38,727 nucleotides of DNA from NCBI RefSeq assembly GCF_001854885.1, contig NZ_MDDV01000002.1, forward strand, positions 38,548 through 77,274, written 5' to 3'. Numbering within the stretch: position 1 is the stretch's first letter; the number at the start of each line of letters is the position of its first letter. A model generated the notes under the pieces. That model searched no databases. It had not been told where the DNA came from and saw nothing but the letters and a program-made list of their open reading frames with translations. A program made the position numbers and the translations under genes. This DNA comes from Ensifer sp. LCM 4579 (lineage in GTDB: Bacteria > Pseudomonadota > Alphaproteobacteria > Rhizobiales > Rhizobiaceae). Below are positions 25,797 to 32,884 of this stretch, in pieces.

Positions 25797-26425
25797 GGGA
25801 TCCCAATCATCTTGTGTGTCTGGAGGCTGAGACGCCAACGCGGATTCTCAAGACAGAATGCCGTCACGGCGGCAACATTTTCGAGTTGCGTCGGGCCGTC
25901 CATTGGCTGGAGGAAGTAATGCTCAAAGGCGACGTCAGGCAGATCGTCCGGAAGCAAGTTCGCCTGCGGATAGACGAGCTTCAGTTCGCTTCCCGACCTC
26001 AGATTGAGCGGCGCTCCGGCTTTTGGGCTGACGCAGATCCAATCGATGCCTGCCGGTGGTTCGATCGTTCCATTGGTCTCGATCGCGATCTCGAATCCAC
26101 ACGCATGAACCGCGTCGATCAACTCTGTATCAATCTGGAGCAGCGGTTCGCCGCCCGTAAAGACAACGTATCGCCTGCTTTCCTTGTTTCCCCAGGTGCG
26201 GGCAATCGCTGCAGCAAGCTCCGCTGCATCACGAAACTTGCCCCCTCCCTCGCCATTCGTACCGATGAAGTCCGTGTCGCAGAACTGGCAGACGGCCTTG
26301 GGGCGATCCTCTTCACGGCCCGACCAGAGATTACAGCCGGCAAAACGACAAAATACAGCTACCCTGCCGGCTTGGGCACCTTCACCCTGGAGCGTTTTGA
26401 AGAGTTCCTTGACCGCGTAGCTCAT
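25793..26425 (-). CDS. queE: QueE, 7-carboxy-7-deazaguanine synthase
   Basis: A 210-residue radical SAM enzyme that rearranges 6-carboxytetrahydropterin to 7-carboxy-7-deazaguanine. The [4Fe-4S] cysteines are Cys31, Cys46 and Cys49, in the extended C-x14-C-x2-C spacing typical of QueE, and the SAM-binding GGEP motif is at 91-94. The N-terminus KELFKTLQGEGAQAGR is the characteristic start of the family, and ETNGT and the QPMDGP-like segment near residue 175 are also typical. The ATG at 26425 overlaps the stop of the preceding dpdB-type gene by one base. Confidence 0.95.
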   Translation of the reverse strand: MSYAVKELFKTLQGEGAQAGRVAVFCRFAGCNLWSGREEDRPKAVCQFCDTDFIGTNGEGGGKFRDAAELAAAIARTWGNKESRRYVVFTGGEPLLQIDTELIDAVHACGFEIAIETNGTIEPPAGIDWICVSPKAGAPLNLRSGSELKLVYPQANLLPDDLPDVAFEHYFLQPMDGPTQLENVAAVTAFCLENPRWRLSLQTHKMIGIP

Positions 26426-27540
26426 CAGGTCCCCGTGATCTTCTGGCGTGGTTCCTCCGTGCTCACCTGACCCTCGTTGCGCCGGCGACGGACGTCAGCA
26501 CGAACGATTCCAACGAGATATTGTGCAAGCGTCACGATATCGCGGTTGACGTTCTGCACCGACTTCCAATTTCGTTTGTCGTTTTCCGCGAAATTCCATT
26601 CGCCGGACGTCCAGGCGGTGTTGTCCACCAGACAAGCAAGGCCCTTGGCGAAATCATCGAACGTTCTGGCGCCGTCAAGGAGCACGAGAATTTCCATGAC
26701 ATAGCCGAGGGACATGATGCCCGCGCCGTGAACAAGGCGCGACGTCTTTGGCGTGTGGTTCTTCCATGCGTCCTTGAAGACATACTGAACCGCTCGGTAA
26801 AAATCGCTGATCAGCTTGAAGCAGAGGTCGGTGCCATCGGGTTCGCGGATCAATTCACGCATAACGCCGTCGCTCAGCGAATTGATAATGACGCGCTGGA
26901 TCGCCGTATCTCGAATGAGGCCGCCCGGGTTTGTGTGCTGGTAGACTTGACCCTTGAGCGACGATTGTTCGTCATAGTTTAGACGTGCGGCGATATCAGC
27001 GGCGACCGAACGATCACCAAGCCGGCGCGGCAGGCCGGTCACGGTCGGCAGCAGTTCGTAGATCAGCGATTTCGGCAACGGCCGCGTATTGTTTATCAGG
27101 ACGAATTGTCGGCGCAGTTCTTCGTCGTCGCGGCAGATGATTGCCGAGACGAAGACCTGGAAGTCCTTCTCATGGACCTGGCTAAGCGCCGTCAAACGCT
27201 GCTGGCCGTCCACGACCATGCCCGGCGCTCCGGGCGCGATGTCGATCTCGACCATGCATCGCCCGTCGGCACCCTCGTCGCTGATCTCGACATTCGTTGT
27301 AAACGCCACAACAATCGGGTTGGGCAGGATCGCCTCCGGCTTCTCGAGATAATCTCGGATCTCCCGAATATGACCAGCAATCTGCGGACGCTGAAACCCG
27401 CTCAATCCGCCCTCGGCATCGCGCGCGACCCGTTCGATGACCGCAAATTTCTGCAGGTCAGACGCTAGCGCTGCAAATGAAAGGACCGTGTGCGCTTCGC
27501 TCTGTCTGGCTCTGATCGCTGGAAATTTGAGTATCGTCAT
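26425..27540 (-). CDS. DpdB-type DGQHR-domain protein, second copy
   Basis: A 371-residue protein of the DGQHR/ParB-like class (DndB/DpdB group). The signature is VVDGQQRLTAL, with Asp111 to Arg115, preceded by ILPNPIVVAF and followed by FVLINNTRPLPKSLIYELLP, all typical of the family. DpdB works with DpdA and uses ATP during base exchange (established for the Salmonella system). ATG 27540 is chosen because the N-terminus then lines up with its paralogue at 28822-29940 (AIRARQSEAHTVLSFA against AVKTQQGDGVDVYAFF, and GFQR in both). This places the start 83 bases inside dpdA in a different frame. The two copies have nearly the same length but clearly different sequences. Which of the two is the functional DpdB cannot be decided by eye. 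Confidence 0.88.
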   Translation of the reverse strand: MTILKFPAIRARQSEAHTVLSFAALASDLQKFAVIERVARDAEGGLSGFQRPQIAGHIREIRDYLEKPEAILPNPIVVAFTTNVEISDEGADGRCMVEIDIAPGAPGMVVDGQQRLTALSQVHEKDFQVFVSAIICRDDEELRRQFVLINNTRPLPKSLIYELLPTVTGLPRRLGDRSVAADIAARLNYDEQSSLKGQVYQHTNPGGLIRDTAIQRVIINSLSDGVMRELIREPDGTDLCFKLISDFYRAVQYVFKDAWKNHTPKTSRLVHGAGIMSLGYVMEILVLLDGARTFDDFAKGLACLVDNTAWTSGEWNFAENDKRNWKSVQNVNRDIVTLAQYLVGIVRADVRRRRNEGQVSTEEPRQKITGT

Positions 27541-28825
27541 TTCGCCCGCTATTATTTGGAAGTTGGTCAACAAGAGCGTTGTAGACGCCCAGATTATGGA
27601 TGCCGCGTCGCTTGTTCCGGTTGCTGGCCCGAAATATCACGACCTCGATCGAAAGTGCTGAGCAGATTGGGCACGAACAGCGTTTCCACGGCTTGTCGCT
27701 GAGGGTCCGTTTGTACCTGTCCCTGAGATCTTTGACCGCCTTTGCGCCCGGCAACTCGGCAATCGTCGCGCCCATGACCGCAGGCGTTGCATAGGCGAGC
27801 ACCGTGTCGAGAGTCTCCTCGAGCTCCGCTTCACCACGGTCATAGGACCTCAGCGCGGCGAGCGCACTCTTCTCCATAGAGACGAGTTGCTCTTGATTGA
27901 GCGCGCCACGCTTTGCAAGTCGCATGAGTTTGGGATTTTCAAGCGCCTGCGGCACGCGGATTGCGGTGTAATAGTCGAGTCTGCCCGCCTTGTTCGGCAG
28001 GTAATAATTCGCCTTGGCGTCCTTAAAAGCCCGGATCAAAGGCGAGGTCGTATCGAAACTGGTGATGTTGAAGGAGCCGAACGTATCGATCTCGTCGGCC
28101 TTCGCAAAGCCGAGGATATGGAGACGTATCCGGTCCGGAATGACGTCGCGAATTGCAGCAAGGCAAGCCTTGATCTGCGATGCCTTCAAAGGCACGGTAC
28201 CACCGAGAGCGAGATAATCGTAGCCCATCGCGACTAGTCGGCGCGCTCCCTCAGCCATGCTTCCAGGGGACCATCCTTGAATGACGCCCATCGGGGTAAA
28301 TCGGTTCGACATATGCTGGGTCGAAGTCCGGAACGCGGATGCGTTTTCAAGCGTGATTTCGAACCGCCGACGAGCTTCTTCCGTCCCGCCCTCGGAGCCT
28401 TTCAAGCTCTCGTCGAAATCGAAAATAATATGGTCGACTGAGCATCCATGTGTGAAGCGCGCGTCATCATAGAATTCTGCGGTGTCGTCGGGCGTGTAGG
28501 GCGGCTTATCTTCCTTGTGATAAGTAAAGGCGCCACAGTCCCCGAAGATCGGTAGATCTTCGAATTGCGGCTTGTCGAGCCGTAGAAACTCCCGCGCGCC
28601 GACCCTGCGAAAACGCATCGCCTGCGCTTCGGTATATTTCCCGCCAACAGCCGCGCCTCCGACGATCCCGCGCGAGACAAGCATCCCCTTATAGGGGGCG
28701 TAACCCATAATCTCGTGAGGGTAGGCGTCATCCCAGTAGGGCGTGCGGCCCTCCGAGTATCGGTCTCTGACGAAGTCATAACCCGGATCAACGTGATCGA
28801 GACTGTCGGCGAAAATGAACTTCAT
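27458..28825 (-). CDS. dpdA: DpdA, DNA-guanine transglycosylase for 7-deazaguanine insertion
   Basis: A 455-residue relative of tRNA-guanine transglycosylase (TGT) that exchanges guanine in DNA for preQ0. Asp96 in IFGDCGAF corresponds to the Asp of the TGT DSGGF-like region, LALGGTVPL (about 205-213) to the substrate-binding LGG loop, and Asp258 in ITSFDTTSPL to the nucleophilic Asp. The zinc site is Cys383, Cys385, Cys388 and His410 (CSCPIC, then RRGIHN). The absence of long tRNA-specific insertions fits the DNA-acting subfamily. ATG 28825 overlaps the stop of the upstream dpdB-type gene (ATGA). About 45 residues follow the zinc-site histidine; the last 28 are encoded in the overlap with the next gene. 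Confidence 0.95.
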   Translation of the reverse strand: MKFIFADSLDHVDPGYDFVRDRYSEGRTPYWDDAYPHEIMGYAPYKGMLVSRGIVGGAAVGGKYTEAQAMRFRRVGAREFLRLDKPQFEDLPIFGDCGAFTYHKEDKPPYTPDDTAEFYDDARFTHGCSVDHIIFDFDESLKGSEGGTEEARRRFEITLENASAFRTSTQHMSNRFTPMGVIQGWSPGSMAEGARRLVAMGYDYLALGGTVPLKASQIKACLAAIRDVIPDRIRLHILGFAKADEIDTFGSFNITSFDTTSPLIRAFKDAKANYYLPNKAGRLDYYTAIRVPQALENPKLMRLAKRGALNQEQLVSMEKSALAALRSYDRGEAELEETLDTVLAYATPAVMGATIAELPGAKAVKDLRDRYKRTLSDKPWKRCSCPICSALSIEVVIFRASNRNKRRGIHNLGVYNALVDQLPNNSGRNDDTQISSDQSQTERSAHGPFICSASV

Positions 28826-29940
28826 CGTGCCGGCCTCGATAGCTTGCGGTCGAGTTGCATCAGGTGATCAGCAAGCAGCCGGTTATGCTGCGGCGTTCCC
28901 TGGATTTCATTCCACTGCAGGCCAAGACCCTCCCATGTTCCCTCTGTCCAGGCGCAAAGAGGTGCGATCCGCTGCAACGCCTCTCTGACTTCGGTCTCCG
29001 GTGTTGCTGAACTATCCGCACGCAGCATCACCTGATCCATCAAAGCGCCCATCGCCTTGATGCCGGCGGAATGCATCAGTCGGCTTTCGCTCGGTTGCTT
29101 ACCCCAGGCCTCTTGAAAAACGTCGCGGACGGCAGACCAATAAAGAACGAGCGCATCATACATAGCGTCGGGATTATAGGCTTCTGCCGCGAGATACTGA
29201 CTCAATGCGCCGTAGGGGCCCTTGAGGTTCTTCTTAATCGCGTCAATCAAAGCCGTATCGTTGACGACGCTCTGGTCATTGCCGGTATCGGAGGCGCGGC
29301 GGATCAAACGGTAGAAAGGCGATTTCTGTTGTCGGTTGAGAAGGTTGCACAACTCGCTCGGCAGGCGATTGGCCGCCAGATCCTTCGGCAGCAACGAACC
29401 TACCTCCGGGAGGAGTTCGTTAATCAGCCTGACGTCGAGGGCTTTGACCTTGTTGACAAGAATAAACTGCTCGCGATGGACCTGCACGTCCTGAGAGACG
29501 AAGCCGACCACCGGGACCGGAAAGCGGCTATTCTTAGCTTTCGCAAGTGCCAGGGAACGCTGCTGGCCATCGACGATCCAGGCCGCGCGCTCTCCATCCT
29601 TCCTGATAGGGATGTTGAGCGTTCCCGATTGGCCGACCTCGGTCAGTCCTTTCGGCTTCGGTCCTCGAGACACGTCAAACGTGACGTCGGAAGAAAGGGC
29701 GAGCGTGATGGCGTTGGGAAAGAGAACCGGGCCGCTGTCCAGAAATTCAACAATCGCCTTCACGTGGCTGCGGATTTCCTTCCGCTGAAAACCCTTAAGG
29801 TCCTTCTCATCACGGTGAATCCGACTGATATCAGCAATCCGGGTGAGGTCCGAGCCGTGGAGAAAAAAAGCGTAAACGTCGACGCCGTCGCCCTGCTGCG
29901 TCTTGACTGCACGTACCATGAGATTGTTCTCGTCAGTCAT
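28822..29940 (-). CDS. dpdB: DpdB-type DGQHR-domain protein, first copy
   Basis: A 372-residue DGQHR/ParB-like protein. Its signature is WIVDGQQRSLAL (Asp124 to Arg128), with LFPNAITLALS before it and QFILVNKVKALDVRLINELLP after it. DpdB is the ATP-using partner of DpdA in base insertion. ATG 29940 is preferred over a longer upstream frame because it overlaps the dpdC stop (ATGA) and gives an N-terminus matching its paralogue. It directly precedes dpdA, also in ATGA overlap, so I give it the dpdB symbol; the downstream copy at 26425-27540 is the alternative. Established knowledge covers the family; the division of labour between the copies is unknown. Confidence 0.88.
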   Translation of the reverse strand: MTDENNLMVRAVKTQQGDGVDVYAFFLHGSDLTRIADISRIHRDEKDLKGFQRKEIRSHVKAIVEFLDSGPVLFPNAITLALSSDVTFDVSRGPKPKGLTEVGQSGTLNIPIRKDGERAAWIVDGQQRSLALAKAKNSRFPVPVVGFVSQDVQVHREQFILVNKVKALDVRLINELLPEVGSLLPKDLAANRLPSELCNLLNRQQKSPFYRLIRRASDTGNDQSVVNDTALIDAIKKNLKGPYGALSQYLAAEAYNPDAMYDALVLYWSAVRDVFQEAWGKQPSESRLMHSAGIKAMGALMDQVMLRADSSATPETEVREALQRIAPLCAWTEGTWEGLGLQWNEIQGTPQHNRLLADHLMQLDRKLSRPAR

Positions 29941-30851
29941 ACGCCTTGTTCTTCCCGGATCTCGGCCGCCAGCTTTGCGAAGCGCTTTTGCTCGCAAGCG
30001 ACGTTTAATTCGTCTCGCAATATCCGTAGGAGCTTGGTGGAACGACCGCCGGCACGCGACCAGTGATCACGAACGATCGATTTGAGATCCGCGTCGGAAA
30101 CTCGGACACCGGTCTTTGTGACTGGACGTGTCCACTTCGTCATCGAATCCTCAGCCAGGTTGCGATGAATGTCGATCGATGCCGCTGGAGCCTTGACCAA
30201 TATTTCTTCCGCGAAATGGCGAGCCGCACGGGAAGCAAAATCTGATTTTGTCCCAGGCAAGGGGCTCTCGGGGCCGTCTAAACGATCGTCATAGGGAAGT
30301 CTAAATCGTTCGAGGCGCGGGTCCAGATCCGGCACATCACGGCCTCCGACGATCCTCAACTTGCTGCAGTGTCCATCCGATAGAAGGGCCAATGTCGGTG
30401 CGATCATTCGCAAATACGGGGAGGGGAGGCCGATGACGACGACCGGACTGGCCTGCTTGATCACGTGAACCATCGCTTTGGAGCCGCCTAATGCCGCCCA
30501 CCAGTCGGCTTCAGAGTACTCGCCATCGAGCTTGCTCATGACGCAGTCGGCGGTCCCCTTCGAAACCGTGAGGTTATAGGATGGCACCTCGTCATTCCCT
30601 TGAACGAGGCCAAGTCCGGCCGAGACGACATAAAGGTCGGCTCGGATATTCTGGGTCGCTTTGACAGCTTCAAAAAAGGATCGGCCGCAATAAAGATCTT
30701 TTGCAGGGCGGGTGACCTTGGCTTGGCTGAGGCGGCCGGCCCAAGCCTTGACCACCTCGGAGAGCTTGCCGGCTGGCAAGTCTCGCGCACAAAGCAAGGG
30801 GTTGTGGGTAACCCGCTTTCTCTGAGTGCAGGCGGTGAGAATTACGGTCAT
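29937..30851 (-). CDS. dpdC: DpdC, preQ0-to-amide DNA base converter
   Basis: A 304-residue protein. The first half has the YaaA/DUF6884-like pattern: TACTQRKRVT near the start, DLYCGRSFFEAV at about 68-79, and DLYVVSAGLGLVQGND around 90-105, which is typical of this fold (Cys/Lys-rich start, then a SAxxGL loop). The second half is a basic region rich in Arg and Lys that could bind DNA. In the Salmonella Dpd system DpdC is needed to turn preQ0 in DNA into 2'-deoxy-7-amido-7-deazaguanosine. ATG 30851 is the first gene of the minus-strand operon; the ribosome site is weak. Upstream, GTTAC occurs twice within 30865-30882 as a short direct repeat, and could be an operator. Confidence 0.87.
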   Translation of the reverse strand: MTVILTACTQRKRVTHNPLLCARDLPAGKLSEVVKAWAGRLSQAKVTRPAKDLYCGRSFFEAVKATQNIRADLYVVSAGLGLVQGNDEVPSYNLTVSKGTADCVMSKLDGEYSEADWWAALGGSKAMVHVIKQASPVVVIGLPSPYLRMIAPTLALLSDGHCSKLRIVGGRDVPDLDPRLERFRLPYDDRLDGPESPLPGTKSDFASRAARHFAEEILVKAPAASIDIHRNLAEDSMTKWTRPVTKTGVRVSDADLKSIVRDHWSRAGGRSTKLLRILRDELNVACEQKRFAKLAAEIREEQGV

Positions 30852-31327
30852 AATGGTTGTCTCTGTGGTCGTTACCCGGTTACTGGAGCAACCAAATTCT
30901 GATTTCCAAGTAACTGCGCTGTAGCGTTTTGGTCAATACGGAAACTGCAGATCTCGGCGACGGTCCCCAAATTAATGCAGCGCGCTCTATCACGGGTGGT
31001 GCAGTTTTTATATCGTGGTGGAGTTACATCTTCATGCCGACGCCTATCCAGGCTACTGCTGCGAGTGAACGACCAAAGCGTCTAAATGCGTCGGTTCAAG
31101 GCGTAGAAGTTGGCCCGTTTGGTATTGTGCAGAGGGGTAATCTCGTCGGCGTTGCAGGAGAAATGCCCACACAGTACATGCAGCAGGCGTCGGGACCGAG
31201 CGCCGGAAGACCGAGATCGAGCGGTTCCCGACAGCCAATGAGCGCAAGCCTTCGCGAGAACGGCTGACTGGGAGGCAGCGGGAGGTAAGAGCGAGGTCAT
31301 CTGGCGTCAGGCGAGGGACACCCCGGA
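30852..31327. other. Intergenic region upstream of dpdC
   Basis: About 480 bases separate dpdC from the end of the amber-interrupted gene. The promoter of the ten-gene modification operon must lie here. The part next to dpdC contains the GTTAC direct repeats. The distal part (31040-31300) has open frames on both strands, for example a minus-strand one ending FYALNRRI at 31082, but none has a ribosome site or a recognisable family. It may include a gene remnant. Confidence 0.4.
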
Positions 31328-31660
31328 TCAGGCATCTCGGTCGTCTTCTGGGTCAAGAAGGTGAACCTTGCGACGGAACGGGGAGCCGGCGGTGCCAAAC
31401 CTGTAGATGAGTTCACCCAGCACGATCTCGCTCTGGCGCGGATCAAAGCCCTGCTCGGTGAGCATCTCGACCATCTTGTCCCTGAACTTCTCGAGTTCCT
31501 CGTGCTGGTTCCTCTTGACCGCCTTGCTGATCAGCCAAAAGAGCGCCAGGCGAGCCACGTCGTCGCGTCCGGGCTACCTGGCCTTGCGATCGGCCTCGCG
31601 CAGCTTGCGTTGGCGTTCTCGCTGTTCGCTGTTGCGGATGTCTTCAGGTTTCCTGGCCAT
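31328..31660 (-). pseudogene. Small gene interrupted by one in-frame amber codon
   Basis: From ATG 31660, with a strong GAGGAAG Shine-Dalgarno about six bases upstream, a frame reads 28 codons (MARKPEDIRNSEQRERQRKL, then a basic tail) to TAG 31574-31576. The very same frame continues without shift for 82 more codons to the stop at 31328, through DDVARLALFWLISKAVK and FRDKMVEMLTEQGFD to a PFRRKVHLLDPED end. The two parts together look like one 110-residue protein: a charged basic N-terminus, a helical middle and a C-terminal R-x-H-L end. A CAG to TAG change would suffice. The downstream part could also start at GTG 31558, but has no good ribosome site. It is the third gene of the operon behind the helicase and the nuclease. 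Family and function are unknown. Confidence 0.6.
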
Positions 31661-31701
31661 GCGGCTTCCTCGGCTGTATCCCTTGAGCCCATGCCAGCGT
31701 G

Positions 31702-32883
31702 TTAGATGTCGTCTTGAAGGTTGTCCTCTTCGCCGATCGCATTGCCGGTTCGCTGGTACCCTTCGCAGAAGTATCGGAAGTCGCAGGCCGCGCAGGTTTT
31801 CGCATCATCGCAATCGTCGACCCAAGTCTGTAAGATGCTAACAGCCTCATCTTCTTGTCGAACACAGGTTTCGATGTGCGCGACGGTGTTGTCGAATGCC
31901 CCGGTCGCAGTGAAAATACTCTGGTCATCGACCGGGATTACCCGAACCGCCCTCCGGAAAAGAAACTCGGGGCTGAATTGCGCGCGCGCTCCAGGGCGCC
32001 AGTTTTCGAGCATGCGCCGGTCGCTGTCGAGAAACGGGGCGACGTCGGTCCGGCCTGCACCGAGGGCTGCCCGCAGCGCGAGGAGGTCACCCTCGCTGGG
32101 GGCCAATTCGTTAATGTAGATGAGAATGCCTGCCGCCACGCGGCGGCTCCTACGCTGCTCATGCCGCAGCCAAGCGTAGGTCTGCACCTGCCATTCGCCA
32201 TCAGTCCATTCTGCAGTGCTGGTGTCGGGCCGACGGGTGCCCTTGTAGTCTACGATCACCTCGAACTCGCCGGTTAGATCGGGGCACGCCGCCTGCACTG
32301 CCTGGCGGATTTGATTGCCTGATTCGGCTGACCCGAGTTCGATTTCGGTGAGTACGTCGATCACGCCAGTCAGCGCGTACTTTTCGGCGCGGTGCTCGTG
32401 GGGGACAGCTCCCGGGATGTCGCGCGTGCCTATGACTCTTTCCTCGGCCTCGGCGATTAGCGGAAAGAGGTGAGGCCCCAGCGTATTCACGGCCGCCGCG
32501 GCGCGACGGTAGGCGGCCAGCCGGGCCTTACGGCTGCGCGCCCGCTTATTCTGGTTGAGGAGAGATTCCTCGACTGGCCATCCAAGACGCCGCAGGTCTA
32601 ACTCGGGAAGATCGTGTGGCGGCTCCTCGATCGGGTCGTCGAGTGTGAGGGGGGTGTAGGGGATAGGAAACGGGAGGTTGCCGCGGCTCTCCCACAAGCG
32701 GTAGACGTTCTCGAGTAAGCCGTGGATGAACTCGCCGTACCACAGTTGCACCGGGCGTGACGGAGGGAGCGCGCTACCGTTCTGGTAGCGGTATTGTCTG
32801 GCGCATCGCCGGAACGACAGCAGGTCGCCGGTGAGCGAATATTCGGGGACAATCCGGTCGGGACGCTTACGCGCGAGGCGCAT
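31702..32883 (-). CDS. PD-(D/E)XK nuclease with Fe-S-type cysteines, AddB/Cas4-like
   Basis: A 393-residue protein of the PDDEXK_1 (AddB C-terminal/Cas4/RecB-like) group. The nuclease core shows HGLLENVYRLWE helix residues, LTGVIDVLTEI, and the catalytic strand EVIVDYKGTRR (Asp about 210, Lys about 212), followed by QVQTYAWL, the typical Q-x-x-x-Y helix. Cys27 near the start (FRRCARQYRY) and Cys364, Cys367 and Cys373 at the end (CAACDFRYFC) reproduce the four-cysteine iron-sulphur arrangement of AddB and Cas4. It begins one base after the stop of the UvrD-like helicase gene (TGA-C-ATG), so the two are surely cotranscribed and probably form a helicase-nuclease pair. Whether this is repair or defence is unknown; an orphan pair beside a modification island favours defence. 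Confidence 0.85.
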   Translation of the reverse strand: MRLARKRPDRIVPEYSLTGDLLSFRRCARQYRYQNGSALPPSRPVQLWYGEFIHGLLENVYRLWESRGNLPFPIPYTPLTLDDPIEEPPHDLPELDLRRLGWPVEESLLNQNKRARSRKARLAAYRRAAAAVNTLGPHLFPLIAEAEERVIGTRDIPGAVPHEHRAEKYALTGVIDVLTEIELGSAESGNQIRQAVQAACPDLTGEFEVIVDYKGTRRPDTSTAEWTDGEWQVQTYAWLRHEQRRSRRVAAGILIYINELAPSEGDLLALRAALGAGRTDVAPFLDSDRRMLENWRPGARAQFSPEFLFRRAVRVIPVDDQSIFTATGAFDNTVAHIETCVRQEDEAVSILQTWVDDCDDAKTCAACDFRYFCEGYQRTGNAIGEEDNLQDDI

Positions 32884-32884
32884 G

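Noticed and set aside
24726..30851. preQ1 riboswitch in the queuosine-type operon
   Set aside because: Genes are joined by overlaps, leaving no leader between them, and the region before dpdC shows no compact C-rich stem and A-rich tail arrangement that I could recognise.
31053..31300. Minus-strand frames resembling a transposase tail
   Set aside because: No catalytic motif, ribosome site or terminal inverted repeats could be found; similarity to any transposase was only an impression.
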